From the NCBI GenBank assembly GCA_963969395.1, contig OZ017799.1, forward strand, positions 23,562,501 through 23,626,500: 64,000 nt of DNA, read 5' to 3'. The notes under the pieces are model-generated. The model saw only the letters and a program-made list of their open reading frames with translations. It was not told the DNA's origin and ran no database searches. The position numbers and the translations under genes were made by a program. Of the stretch, positions 37,001-48,860 are shown piece after piece. Position 1 is the stretch's first letter; every line of letters begins with the position of its first letter. This stretch comes from Pseudoscleropodium purum (taxonomy: Eukaryota; Streptophyta; Bryopsida; Hypnales; Brachytheciaceae).

Positions 37001-38225
37001 TATGTTAACTTTGTCAGATCATTTTCTCCCTTCACACCTGGAGTTGATATCTGCAAGCTCGTGGTATGTGTTGAGGTTGTGGTAATTATCTCACTTTTTC
37101 TTGATCTGTATGGTGAATGTTATATTGCGCGTATGGCGGCAGCTAAATTTCCAATCAAATGGAGGTTAATTTATATTGAGTACATTCCTAGGGTTTCACT
37201 GAGAATTGACTTGGTGTGAAATTGTTCTCAAAGTTCTATTCTTCTGTTACGTTTCTGACGCGGGAACTTGCAGGTTTTTGAGGGAGGAAAAATGAGTAAA
37301 GTGCAGCCTCTTGCTTACTGGGAGTTCAGGTATGACCCGATAGTCAGCTAAGCATCACTTCGACCAAGAGGAGTCGGCTGTTAGATTGCTATTGCTGTCC
37401 CAGTAAAATCTTGAAATGGGATGGCTACTTGCAATTGATATAATCTCATAAACATTATTGCTTTAACCAAGCTGAGTATGAATGGACGTCACAGGGATTG
37501 CTGGGATTACTTGAAGAAGTATTCGTTGCCTTATCATCCTCTTCACGACCAAGGCTTTCCAAGCATTGGCGATGTGCAGTCGACCGTTCCTGTTTCTCGT
37601 GACAAATGGTTTGAGTATGCGGGAGAACGTTCAGGCCGCTTCCAGGTGACTGTCATTCTTGTTGGCTTGTCAATGAATGTATTAGAAGTCTATAGCTCAG
37701 CGACTGTTCCTTGTGAATTTATAACAATCACCTGGGCATACGGCACTTCAATTTATCTGAAATGTAACTTAGGTAAGAGGAACCGCATGTCAATACTTAA
37801 CCCTATAACGACGCTGCGGCCTAAAAGTGTCCAACGGATGACAGAGAATCCTTCTGTATTTAAAAAACAGAAGTACAGATCAGGAGTGCAGATGTTCATC
37901 CTTGGAATTTTGTGTGAAAGGGGGAGGTCTTGCACTCATTGATCTTCAATGAGTGCTTTTGGAGACCAGCCCGTCGTTTCAGGGTTGAACTTGGGAACTG
38001 ACACACCAAATCACCCAAAATGAGTGCCCCCTCGATGATATCGATTTTGAGTCACGAGCCACTTTCGGTTCATATTCAAGTCTTAGGCAACATTGTGAAC
38101 ATAATGAATGTTTCTTGTGTGCAAGATAGGAAACTGATACGGAGGTTCGTCTTTTGTAGGGTCTGAGAAACCCAGATGGGACGGAGAAGACGGAGTGCGG
38201 GATACACGTAGGTGGCAGCAATTGA
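34027..38225 (+). CDS. APRB: APR-B-type (adenylyl/phosphoadenylyl)sulfate reductase without Fe-S cluster ligands, plastid
   Basis: Nine exons: 34027-34136, 35472-35736, 36044-36160, 36522-36617, 36754-36819, 36940-36999, 37274-37329, 37495-37645, 38160-38225; 328 residues. It reduces activated sulfate (APS or PAPS) to sulfite in assimilation. The N-terminus (MAMAMADLHLCTFSSC onward, Ser/Ala-rich) looks like a plastid transit peptide. Family blocks: ALIAGDVVILDLL, IFIDTFHLFPET, KVEPFSRSLE, INGRRRDHG, WDYLKKYSLPYHPLHDQGFPSIGD, and the catalytic tail KTECGIH with C320. The Cys-Cys and CxxC pairs that bind 4Fe-4S in normal plant APRs are absent (ICKVEP and SIGDVQST instead), and the protein stops nine residues after the active Cys region, with no thioredoxin-like domain. 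This matches APR-B of Physcomitrella and Selaginella. Three in-frame ATGs lie at the start; the first was chosen. Confidence 0.92.
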
Positions 38226-41200
38226 GTTCTGTAGGAACTGTTCATCGGCTGGCGGTTTCTTGGCTTTTGTCTGCAAATTGTACAAAATGAGATGTAGCTT
38301 TCACGGTTGTGGGTTGTGCCCTTTCCATGCTCTCAGCGGACTTGGTAGCCTCTGCCCCTTGACCGTTGGAGCTTCCGAGAACAGAAGGGGTCAACTTATG
38401 GCTCAACTGAAGGGATGAGATGTTCTGCGCAGTGAGTGTGATGTTTCGTGTTGAAGGCATTGACCTATTTTTGTTTCTGTCGTAAATGGCTTTTGATGAG
38501 TCTCGATATTTTCCTCCCCGCATCTTTCCAAACTGAGATTGATGTTGCATCCATAGTTTAAGGTAAAACAGCCTGTGACAGGCAGAATGACTGATTTGCC
38601 CTGTCGACATTGTTGGAAAAAAAAATTAATTAATTTCCACATAAAGGCAAATGTGAGAAATAGGGAGAGTAATTGAATTTTTTTTTTTTTTTTGACAAAG
38701 TTTGATTTTTTTATGAATTTTTTAAGTTTGCCACCCAAATGGCCCAAAAGAGCCTCTAGATTATCCTAAAACCAACCAAAATTGTATTGATAATGGTCAT
38801 TTCACTCACCTATAGCAAGTTACAATATTTCTTAACATGATCATGACATGAAGGCTTAAAAGACTTACTTTATATGATGAATTTATGTTAAAAAAGTTGA
38901 AGTTCTTATTACAATTACTCCATTACCATTAACTAAGATATGGATTGTGGTCACTAACTCAAAAATAATGTGGCCCAAATCTTATTTATTGAAAAAAGTT
39001 TGTCATGGTTTGATGCAAGACTTTAATAGGTCATTTCCTAGGTGTTTTATGATGGGTCTTCTATTGGCCATATGCTAATTTATCCTATTTGTAGCATTTG
39101 ACCAACTACCTAAACCATGTGGCTTTGGTGCATATGAAGGAGTTAGGCAATTCTAACATTCCCTCGTAATGTTAACTTAGAAATGTTAGAGGATGTGATC
39201 GTGAGGTCAAACATCAAAGTCTTCTATCTCAGATGCTTCACTCTACCATTGAAAAATAAATGAAATTTTTATTTATTTTATATTCAGAGATTACATCACA
39301 TGTTTTCTTTAAGGCTTAAAAATCCCAAGGGTTTTTTGTGAAAATTTGAAATTACTATGATTTTTTTAAGAGAGAAAAATTCATATCAAATACAATAAAT
39401 GCTTAAAAAACCTGAAATTTTCTTCATAAGTGTACATTATAGTTGAAAACATCACAGTGCAAAAAAATTCCATGTCATTCTAAAATTAGAAAATTAGCAC
39501 TCCATAATTATAAACCCAAAAATCGAATTCCAATAAAACATTGAATTTTAGAAATTTTCCATTTTTCACATTGGAATAGAAACTAGACTTAATAAGCTTC
39601 ATTACCTTAATAGGGCCCAAATTCAAAAAAGATCATTTTTATGGCTTAAATTTAGATTTAGAAAAAAGAGTACATATTGCCAAAATATCCTATATAAAAT
39701 GACCCATATTTTTGGAATCAATATTTCTTTAAGAATATTACTATCATCATCACCAAGTTTTTGGGTGCCCACACCTACATACCATTCTTTCCAATGATTC
39801 CAAAAATAATTGGATGAAAAATAATTATTTTCTGTCCCCTATAGAATTTTCCATTTGCTAAAAGGACATTTTTGTCCCTACCAACAATACAAGGTTAGCA
39901 CTACTTATAATATTGTTTCTAGGTTGTTAGCCATTAATAACAAACACTTCATTCATTTTGGTTTTTAACACCAAAACTACCCTTCTTTTTTTAGCTTTGT
40001 TGTCACTTAACCCTTAACTACCTGATGCACCAGATTTTGGTGTTTGTAAAACTTTGAAGTTAAATAAAAACTAACCAAGTTGCTATTTTTAGTAGCTTGT
40101 ATTTTTAGAAAGTTCTTCATGAAGTCTAGTTCTAGTATCAAAAATCCGATCTTGATAATAAATTATAGTGATTTTTCTATACAAGGTTTTGTGCAGAGGT
40201 ACCCATTGCAATCTTGACTTCCCCTAATGTTGAGAGCTCTTGTAAATGAGCCTCAAATACACTAGGACTTGAAGAAAAAATCACATCCAAAACTCATATA
40301 AAAAAATTGTAGAGTAGATTTTGAGAAGCCATAAATTGATTGGGGTTATTCATGTTAGACCTTTAAACCTCATATTTTTTTGGTCACCAACTTTTTAGGT
40401 TTGATTTGTGAAAAATAAATTGAAAATTTTTCATAGTTTTAACACCCTCATGGTCAAACGTTATAATCTTTCAACTTATAAGTGATATTGTTGTGTTTTT
40501 TCTTCCTATGTGATCCCTAACATGTCTAGTTTGAATTTGTATGGTTACAATTCAAAAAGAATTGATACAACTTATCGAAATGTTGGCTTTGGGTTCAATT
40601 TAGAGCAAATATCTAGAGGTTCAAAACAGGCCTTAGGCATTTAGGGATTAAGAAAGCAAATGTTTAAACATCAACAAGCTACATTTGCAAAGCTCTAATG
40701 GAAGTCTTTGTGCTTGAGCAAGATCTCCAATTTGAATCTCTAATCCAAAAAGGCATCAAAATTGTTTGGAAGGATTTTAGTATATGTTTCAAGAGCATCT
40801 CCACAACCGTATTGGGGTAAAAGTTCATCACATCAAAAAGATCAGTGGCACAAAAAGAAAAGAATTGAGGCTTTCAATAGGTTTCATGTTTCCATTGAAG
40901 ATGCCTCCTACTTGTTGTTGGAGTGGTCCAAGTCAATTGCCACTTAACATAGACGAGTCAAAACTGCCACTTTCACTGCCTTTGCCAGATATATGGTTCA
41001 TATGATTATTATTTTTGTTGAGATTGTTAACCTACTCAAATGAAAACCAACATGCGAGTTCTTTTGTAATTTTTTTTGATATTCACATAATATTCTATAA
41101 ATTTTCAAAGTTGAAAACATAGGATATCTATTCATCCCCCCTAGACTCCTTTTAAACCAATACTCTCACTGGCTGCTCTTGAATCCTATAAGCCAATTTG

Positions 41201-41941
41201 AATCTCAACAATGTGAATCATTTGCTTAAAAAAAACACCCAAGAGCAAACACTCCATCATTGGAGGTCAAACTACTGCGCAAGACCTCCTGTTTTCACTC
41301 AATCAAATTTCCAAGGATGAATATCCGCATGTACTTATGTTTTAACCCAGTGAGGACACTACTATCCCAGAGAGGTCCAATGAATGACTTCACTGTTAAC
41401 TGCAGAAAAAAATCAAAATGCACCTATTGGTCCAATAATCAGAGAATTTTGGTGACTGCCTCGGTCATGGGGGCTGCGTCCTTGCAGGGGTTAAAGGAAT
41501 AAGATGATGACCTTGGAGTTGACCGTGACAACACCTGCGGTGGCTGCCAAACTATTGACTGGGGGCCCGACTGACTGATGCATGGCTCATCTCATCAGTT
41601 AGTGCAACTTAACTTAAGCTTCGTCGCTCATCATGAATTTTTTTGTTTTTTGTTTTTTCCTCGCATGTGCAGCTGAGCAAAGCTTCTGGCAGCCAGGCGG
41701 TCCCTGTAGTAAGTTTAATTATTCTGAGGCCCACAGATTTGGGCGGAAGAGGAATAGATTGGGGCTCTTACAGCAGCAGTAGGAAGTTGTTTTCACGACT
41801 CAGTGAAACAGTCCACCAAAACTCCCAAAAATGACGCAAAAATGACACGAAAAATGACATGATCAACAAGCGTTTAACTTACCATAAGTGACACGGAAAT
41901 GAAAGCAGAACCTTCTGAAACTCAAGGAGTCTTCTTCCAAA
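38226..41941. other. Gene-free AT-rich intergenic region
   Basis: The first 400 bases are probably the 3' flank of the APR-B-like gene. The remainder is AT-rich with homopolymer runs (T17 near 38680) and no credible coding frame. A somewhat GC-richer patch at 41440-41830 contains a splice-acceptor-like run (TTTTTTCCTCGCATGTGCAG at 41652-41671), but no gene could be built around it. Confidence 0.45.
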
Positions 41942-42970
41942 CACTCATAACATTATTCATCAAAGGATAGCTTAACCCCTAAAGGACCAGGGTCTTTTTT
42001 CTGCCAAAAAGCACTCAAATCTGCCATTTCTATAGCAAAAGTTGAAAAATAAATAAAAATTGTTTTTTTACGCATCTAACCATAGGATCTTACACCTAAC
42101 TAGTATGATAATATGTGAAAAAAAATTCAGAATTTTTGACTGCATAGATTGCAAGATATCTGCATTTAAAGTAGAAAAAACAAGTTTTTTAGCACATTCC
42201 GGAACTAGATTTTCTTACTTTGAACATTTTGAACTTAAATTTTTTTGCACTACAAAGTTTTGAGCTTTAAATCTTTATGGTATGCAATTGAGTTGAGAAT
42301 CTAGGAAAAAATAATAAATAAATAAAACTTAATTTTTATTCTTTAAAAAATTGTTAAATATAAGTAGGTATGAGATAGAAGGAAAGTCTAAATTATTAAT
42401 ATCTCTAAAATGGAATTAAAATGCACTAATTCCAATGGTGAGATTGTTCTAGCAAGCAAGATAATCCATGTGAAACTTTTTTTTAGAAAAATTATAAAAA
42501 TTGCATTCAGAAATGAATCTTACAAGTTATTTTTTCAAGAAGATGCTCTAATTGCCCAAAAAACAAGATTATCCATAACTTTCTCATAAATAATCCAAAT
42601 GTAATGAATCAAAGTTTTCCATGTACACAAAAAATATTATCTATGAGGAAAAAAAAATTTGAAAATTTTTAATTAAAATTTTTGAAATTTTTTTTGTTGC
42701 CCCCTATCCCTTGTTTGGAGCTTATTTGGGTATAACTTTTGTTCCCGGACACCGATTGGAAAAACATTGCATTCTCTCAAAGCCAATCGATTTTCCTATC
42801 TTCAAAAAAAGTTTCAAAAAATCAAGAAATAATTTCAGCACATAGGTACCTGCCCGAAATGCCATTTGTCCCTTGAAGGGACAATGGTCCTTTAGGGGTT
42901 AACACTCATAACATTATTAATCAAAAGATAGCTTAACACTTATATCATTATTAATGAAAGGTTAGCAAGG
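41942..42970. repeat. 34-bp minisatellite split by a transposon insertion
   Basis: Unit CACTCATAACATTATTCATC then AAAGGATAGCTTAA (41942-41975) is followed, beyond the inserted element, by a second unit at 42903 (CACTCATAACATTATTAATC, AAAAGATAGCTTAA) and a third, more diverged, at about 42937 (CACTTATATCATTATTAATG, AAAGGTTAGC). Confidence 0.8.
41976..42898. mobile_element. TTAA-flanked 923-bp element with 14-bp terminal inverted repeats
   Basis: Ends CCCCTAAAGGACCA (left) and TGGTCCTTTAGGGG (right) are perfect inverted copies and continue imperfectly (GGGTC versus TTGTCCC). TTAA lies directly outside each end (41972-41975, 42899-42902). The neighbouring uninterrupted minisatellite unit reads AGCTTAACAC, so a single TTAA was duplicated. 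A second, near-perfect hairpin (CCATTTGTCCCTT / AAGGGACAATGG) lies just inside the right end. No transposase-sized frame. A TTAA target with C-rich ends is the pattern of piggyBac-type elements; superfamily assignment is an inference. Confidence 0.75.
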
Positions 42971-43463
42971 GAAGGAGGCACTTCTGCTCTCAAAAAAGGC
43001 GAGAACCCCTCTTCCTAGTTAGCCAATGACTCTTTGCTAATTAAACTAAATTTGTTGTCAAGGATTCATGGTGAGGGATTATTTCAATGAACCTCGAAGG
43101 AAGAATGGTTTAGGTTGGCTAACAATGTTTTACATATTTCTTGAAACTTTGCATGGAAACCTAGATGCATGTACATTCTTTTAATTTACACCCAACCCAA
43201 ACAAAAGCTTGGAGTTCAATTGTTAACCTTTCAAACTTTGGTGTCATCATTGTTTTATCCATGCCCATGAATCTAAAGAAATTTGTGAGATTTCATCCAC
43301 ATGGTATTTTGAGTGTTCTATCCATGCCCACGAATGTCAATTGAACTCCCTAACTTCAGTCAAAGTAAAATGTAGTCACCGGCCTATTTTTAATCACCCC
43401 CCATTTGGGTTATATAGGTTACTCTCTTTTCCGTGTAAGTAGAGATGAATAGTCATTAGTCAT

Positions 43464-43525
43464 AGCACAATTTCCGACACAATTTCTAGCACAATTTCCA
43501 GCACAATTTCCAGCACAATTTCCAA
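43464..43525. repeat. Short tandem repeat of about 12 bp (GCACAATTTCCA)
   Basis: Five adjacent copies of GCACAATTTCCA or close variants, within the left arm of the long inverted-repeat element. Confidence 0.8.
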
Positions 43526-44309
43526 TATAGTTATATGACATTATGATTGGCTACAAGACTCTCAATATTGCAACCAATCTTTGGTCAATTTTGCAACTAG
43601 TCCGTAGTTAGAAATAGTGGGAAGACCTATATGACAAGTAAAGGTCGAACAAAATCCTCAACTAAAAAAATGTAATAGTAATTATTGATTTTGCAAGATG
43701 AAATTATGAAAAAATTATGGAATCCTTCCAAACTCCATTCCTAAAGCCACCTGTGGCCTGTGCTCTATATTTCTTTTATGCAATGAAATCCCATTTCATT
43801 TGTGTAAAAAAATATTAAAAAAAAATATTAAAAATATTAAAAAAATCCATTCCTATAACTTACACAGGGAATAATTTGCCCACTCACTCACTCACTCCAG
43901 AAACCTGCGCTGCTGCGCTCCAGATACGTTGTGTCGTTGCTTCATTGGTTGGAAATGTGTCGGCTACCCTACCTTTGATTTGAGTTTTAAGGTTTCAGTT
44001 GGCTTGGGGTGCCCTGTCACAAGAAAACAAAAGAAACCGCCTGATGGCCGCCACTGACGGAGGCGAACCCATCATCATTCCACGTCCTGCTTGTGCGGTA
44101 AATGAATGAATGCCAATGCCTTTGTTGGGGCTCCCTGACTCACGGAAGCATGCCGTGCCCAATAATAACTCGCGGGGGTGACAATGGACATCATCAATCA
44201 TGCGCCATTTTTTCTTTAGCCTCATTATAGTCACACCCACTGTCCGCGGCAGCTGTAAGGGAAGGGAGCCAACCCCGTTTCCAATCACGTAAGCAATTAC
44301 CAGCAGAAG

Positions 44310-44470
44310 TAAGGTAACTTTGCCTATGACAGTCCAAATAGGAGCCAACCCATCACAGGCAAAATTGTACTAATGGTGTACATTCTAGTTCTTGAAATGT
44401 GCATCATTAGAAATTTTATGCCTGTGATGGGCTGGCTCCCATTTGGATTGTCATAGGCAGAGTTACCTTA
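44310..44470. mobile_element. 161-bp near-perfect palindromic MITE (hairpin)
   Basis: Left arm TAAGGTAACTTTGCCTATGA, CAGTCCAAATAGGAGCC, AACCCATCACAGGC. Right arm inverted TAAGGTAACTCTGCCTATGA, CAATCCAAATGGGAGCC, AGCCCATCACAGGC. Even the central part (CTAATGGTGTACATT / AATGTGCATCATTAG) pairs. TA ends on both sides fit a TA-targeting MITE. A transcript through it would form a hairpin of about 75 bp of stem. Confidence 0.85.
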
Positions 44471-45179
44471 TGTGGAGTGCAAATTTTTTGGAGTGCGGAA
44501 ATTTTCTCCACGATGTAAGGAAGGTAGGAACATCTATAACCGTCAATCTAAGCAATTCAGTGTAGTTGAGGGCAACTTTTTTTTTTCAGTATTGGCAATT
44601 GAAATTCATAAATTTTCAAAAAATATAAAGAATTTTTTGAATAAAGCGTCTAATTCTCTACAAATTTTCAAAGTAAGACTCCATAAGGCACCCAAAACTG
44701 CATTCTACTAAATATGCCTTGATTTTAGCACCAAATTTGAAAAAATCAGAGCCCACCAACCACAATTAAGCATGGAGATGATTTGAAGGTACTTTGGACA
44801 TGGTTTCAAGGTACTGTTGGGAATACTTTAAGGTAACTCTACTCTCAAAGTATGGGTACACTAATTGTTATAGGTGTTCCTACCAAATTAGAGTTTGGAA
44901 GGATAATATAAAATTTTCAAAATTTTCAACCCAAAACATGACTATCATAAAATTTAAAAAAATTAGCTGAGCTGTACTATACAACATGTACTTGTCATAT
45001 AGACTTTTCTGTTTCCAACCATGAGCTGATTGCATAATCAACCAATGGTTGGTTGCAATATTGAGAGCCTGACAACCAATGATAATACACCACAAATACT
45101 TCAGAAACCACACCACAATTTCACAGAAAGAAATCAATCTATAGATTGAAAATGAAGAAGTGATCAAATATGGATCAGC

Positions 45180-45948
45180 TCCTATGCACTCCCATTCAAT
45201 TCAAGCCCCATTTTGACACACCATTGATCTCGGACAGCCCCTCGCTAGTGGTGGGATCATCATTGGGACGGACGGAGGGAGAAAAAATGGGGCAGCAGAT
45301 GGATACTTATTGGATGGAGCCCCCGGCCATTGAGATTTTTTGAGTTATCATCTGTTGAGCAAGTCGAGGGGGGTCTCACTCTACATGGAGATGAGTGAAA
45401 GGGGTCTGGGAGAATGTTTTCGTCTGCTGCCGGGAACTCCTAATACCGTCAGTACTCAAGTTGGTCACCCACCCAACCCAACCCAACCCATTTTTTAATT
45501 TTTTGGGGAAATAAACGAAATGGGATTCCATTGCAAGTGAGGAGTAAACGCACCCAACCCGGCATTTTTATCAACTCTAACTTATAGGTGTATTACTGAG
45601 TGGATTTGGTATCTAGTTACTTTGGAGAAGCTATTTGTCAACTCATATATTTTTGAGAGATTGAGAAGTTTGAGAAAAGAGATTTGCAAGTTGAATCAAG
45701 ACATTATGACAAGAAATTAAATTTTTTGTGATTTTTCAAAGTTTGTTGTGATTGAATTGGTAAAGTGTAGGTAGTAGAACCATACTAAACCACATGCTGA
45801 CCTATACCCTCTCCAATTGCATTGTTATGATGTTCATAAAGGGTTGCTAAGATTAGAGTGAAAGATAAGTGACTAACTTAAATGGAAGAGTCTAGTAGAT
45901 ATCAAAATTGAGTGACATACTAATGACATTGGGTTGTTCTACCTTATA
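45180..45948. other. Intergenic stretch, partly GC-rich
   Basis: Bases 45180-45560 are GC-richer than the surroundings and include a (CCCAA)n-like run at 45470-45495, but no coding frame or RNA gene was recognised. The rest is ordinary AT-rich DNA. Confidence 0.4.
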
Positions 45949-46229
45949 AGGTGGGCCCCCAATGTGTACCATTGACCCCAAACTGCCATCACTACTTTGA
46001 GGACATCTCAAAAATCAATATGTACATGTGTGGAAGAAATGATTTTAAAATCCTAATCTAAAAAACTTTGATTCTTGATAACTTTTGCATATCGTATCCA
46101 AAATAATGCATTCATTAGTGAATTCAAACCTCCTTTAACTTGCCAACAAGAAAATATGAAAATTTGACTAGTTTAATAATAGAAATCAAGCTCAATTAAC
46201 AGCAAAAGTGGCAATTTGGAAGGGAGGTT
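45949..46229. mobile_element. MITE-like element, family A, copy 3 (about 281 bp, diverged)
   Basis: Collinear with the copies at 13464 and 31757 (CCCAAACTGCCATC, TGTGTGGAAGAAATG, ACTTTGATTCTTGATAACTTT, CTTGCCAACAAGAAAATATG). The ends have decayed (AGGTGGGCCCCC left; AACCTCCC right when inverted). TA is present at both sides. Confidence 0.7.
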
Positions 46230-48213
46230 TATACTATTGTATATGACACTTGAATATGATTTACTAGTATGTACTCAAATATAACATGACATATACTATT
46301 GGATTGATGATTTAACAACTAGCACCTTTCATTTGCATGATTTTTTATGATTGAATTATTACCATGTTCAAATATAGTAATATACATATAATTTATGTGA
46401 TTATTTTGGAGCTTCTTTGACATATAGGTGCATTAATAATCCAAATTGGAAATACCACATATTCAAATTTCAAACAACAAATGAACTTAACATGTCCCAA
46501 GCACATGATCAAAACTTGTTATTTTCATCCATTTAAATGTTTATAGATTCTTGAATTAGTTCCCTTATATTTTTGAAATTTTCCTTGTAAATATTCTATA
46601 GTTCAAAGGACATGAGTATGTTTGACTTCAAAAAATGGCTCTTCAAAAATTACTTAAATAAATATTTATAAAACATTATTATAAAATCTAGAATTTAATT
46701 TTTTGAACTTAATGAAAAAAAATCTTGTGAAAGTTACAATATTCAATCTATAATCTATTTTTGAAGGAATTTTTAACTTTTAGTTTCAAATTTTATTGAA
46801 AAATATTGATTAGTATAGCAGATGATCTAATTGCATGGATATGATCTACAAATTATTCTTAACAAGTTTTGTTTGAGATTTTCCATTAATGATTATTCTA
46901 AGTTTCATTTTATAATACATCTTTAAGATTTTGAGAATTTAGATTATTTCTAGTCTTTAAAGGATTAAAGGTGAATTTGGAACAAAACTAAAAAAACACA
47001 AGGCACTTGCTTCTAATTGTACTTTATTTGCAAAGCCACACTATTTTGATTCTTGGCGAGAATGTAAGCCTTCTAAACATGAAAGCCTAGGTTTGACTTT
47101 GAAAAAAATGAATCTATTCATAAATTGCCTATGAATGCATGCAAAGAGAACTCAATATTCGAATTTTCAACTCAATAAGATCCAACTTAAAATTCGAATT
47201 TTCTTAATAATGAGAACCATGGTCAAATGCTCATTTAGATTATTTTAGGTACAAATTCCACATATCCATACCAATGACAAACAATTACAAAGTAAGCACA
47301 GATCATAATATTATTTAACAATGAAATTGGTGTATAATTTGATTCTACACACATAAATAAATTGATCCATAATTTATTTGTTTACCAAATAAATTTGCAA
47401 CATATTTCAAAGATTGGTTTTAGGGGTACGGTACATTAGAAATGATTGCCTCCACTTCCTTTTATATCCCCCCTTCAACCCAATTATTGCCTTCAATCTA
47501 CAAGGAATGTAAGCAATTTAAGGTAGCAACACCTATTTGCAATATATTTCATTCTCCAATACCTAAATATGGCCTTGAATAAACACTTCTATGACTAAAA
47601 TATTCAACAATTTTCAAAAGTAGCCAATAAGAGTTGAAAAGTTTTCTAAAGCAAAAAAGAAAGTTGAGACATTATGTGATTCAAGGGTGTCCATTTAGAG
47701 TAAGTTTAGTGTTATATATAGTTTATCCTAAGTTGTCAACTTTGAAAATTTGTAAAATATTACTAAAGTGTCAAAAAATTATGAAACCATTTAGGGTGCA
47801 TTTCTTATGTGTTTGCAAATAATTTCACCACTTGTGGAGGCCAACCTTTGACATAGTGCTTAGAAAAAAATATTATTTTTAGGTGTTTCTATCTTATTCT
47901 TGGAAAAGGATTGTTGGTTCTACAAAGTAAGAAAAGACGCTTTATTCAAAAAATTAATTAATAAAAAAACTAAAACTAAAACAATAAAAATGCTTAATCA
48001 CAAAATAATTTACATTCAACTTTTAGTAGGTCTAAAGTAACTACATTTAGAAGTCAAATTTTTATTTATTTTTAATTAATTAATTTATATTTTTATAGAA
48101 GTGGCTTTTGAAGATGTATTTTTTATCGTAAAAATTTCAAGTTGGGTAGTTGCAAGAAAAATTGGTTGTTTGAGGGTCCAAATGGCCTTAGTACTCAAGT
48201 ACTATGACTTTTG
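46230..48213. other. AT-rich intergenic DNA without recognised features
   Basis: Nothing gene-like or clearly repetitive could be supported. Base composition is strongly A+T biased and open frames are short. Confidence 0.5.
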
Positions 48214-48860
48214 GAATAATTTTTTTAAATAAAATAAAATATAGTTAATTTGTAAAGCATTCAAAATGTTGAATGTAAGAGAATTTAGGCTTAGAAAAAT
48301 TTATCTTTAAAAGTTATGCACAATAAAAGAATGGTGAAAAATGCCAAAAAAATAGATACTTTCGAATTTTCTTTTTAGAAAATAATAAAAATACTCAAAG
48401 AATTCAAAGAAAGAAATCCATTTTTTTCAACTTGAAGGTTCTCCTTTTCAACCATTTTTCATCTTTGGCAAATAAAAATTGTGTTCTCTACACATGTATA
48501 TAGGTAGTGTACTTTTGAGCACATGTGAAAAGTGGAAAATTTTCTATTTTTAGAAAATCTCTCATAGATTTGTGTAACTTTAGTATAACTCTTTGAATCC
48601 CAGTTTTGACTTTTAAATTCTTATTTTTGAGTCGAAAATAGTACAAAACCCCCTTAAAATGGCCAAGGTAGACATCCTATTGGGTGTAGTTTAAAAATAA
48701 TAAATAAATTAAAAAATATTAAAAAATGTCAAAGACTAATACATGTACCTTTCTTTTAAATTTCATAGGAAACAAATATACAACGCAAAAACTATAAGCT
48801 AAGAATACTTGTCCAAGACTAAGGGGACAAGAAATAGGACAAGAGTTTCTTGCAACAACC
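48214..48860. repeat. Dispersed 640-bp repeat, copy 2
   Basis: Direct-orientation relative of 20780-21420, with the same series of landmarks in the same order. A 70-80% identity is my impression only; it was not computed. Confidence 0.65.

Larger units (their letters stand above)
43440..45180. mobile_element. Long inverted-repeat element with about 300-bp arms
   Basis: The left arm, about 43460-43760, and the right arm, about 44880-45160, are inverted copies. For example CTCTCAATATTGCAACCAA (43560) is matched inverted at about 45052-45070, CTATATGACAAGTA (43627) inverted at about 44990, and ATCCTTCCAAACTC (43722) inverted at about 44890. Between the arms lie a GC-richer stretch (43880-44310) and a nested perfect-looking hairpin (44310-44470). 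Outer ends and target duplication could not be fixed. Confidence 0.6.

Noticed and set aside
38226..38750. Several 60-120-codon ORFs after the APR-B-like gene.
   Set aside because: They overlap on both strands, have no domain, and lie in the probable 3' untranslated region and a poly-T tract.
43995..44348. 117-codon minus-strand ORF with a hydrophobic N-terminus.
   Set aside because: Its start codon and hydrophobic stretch partly derive from the 161-bp palindromic MITE, and no family or splice structure supports it.
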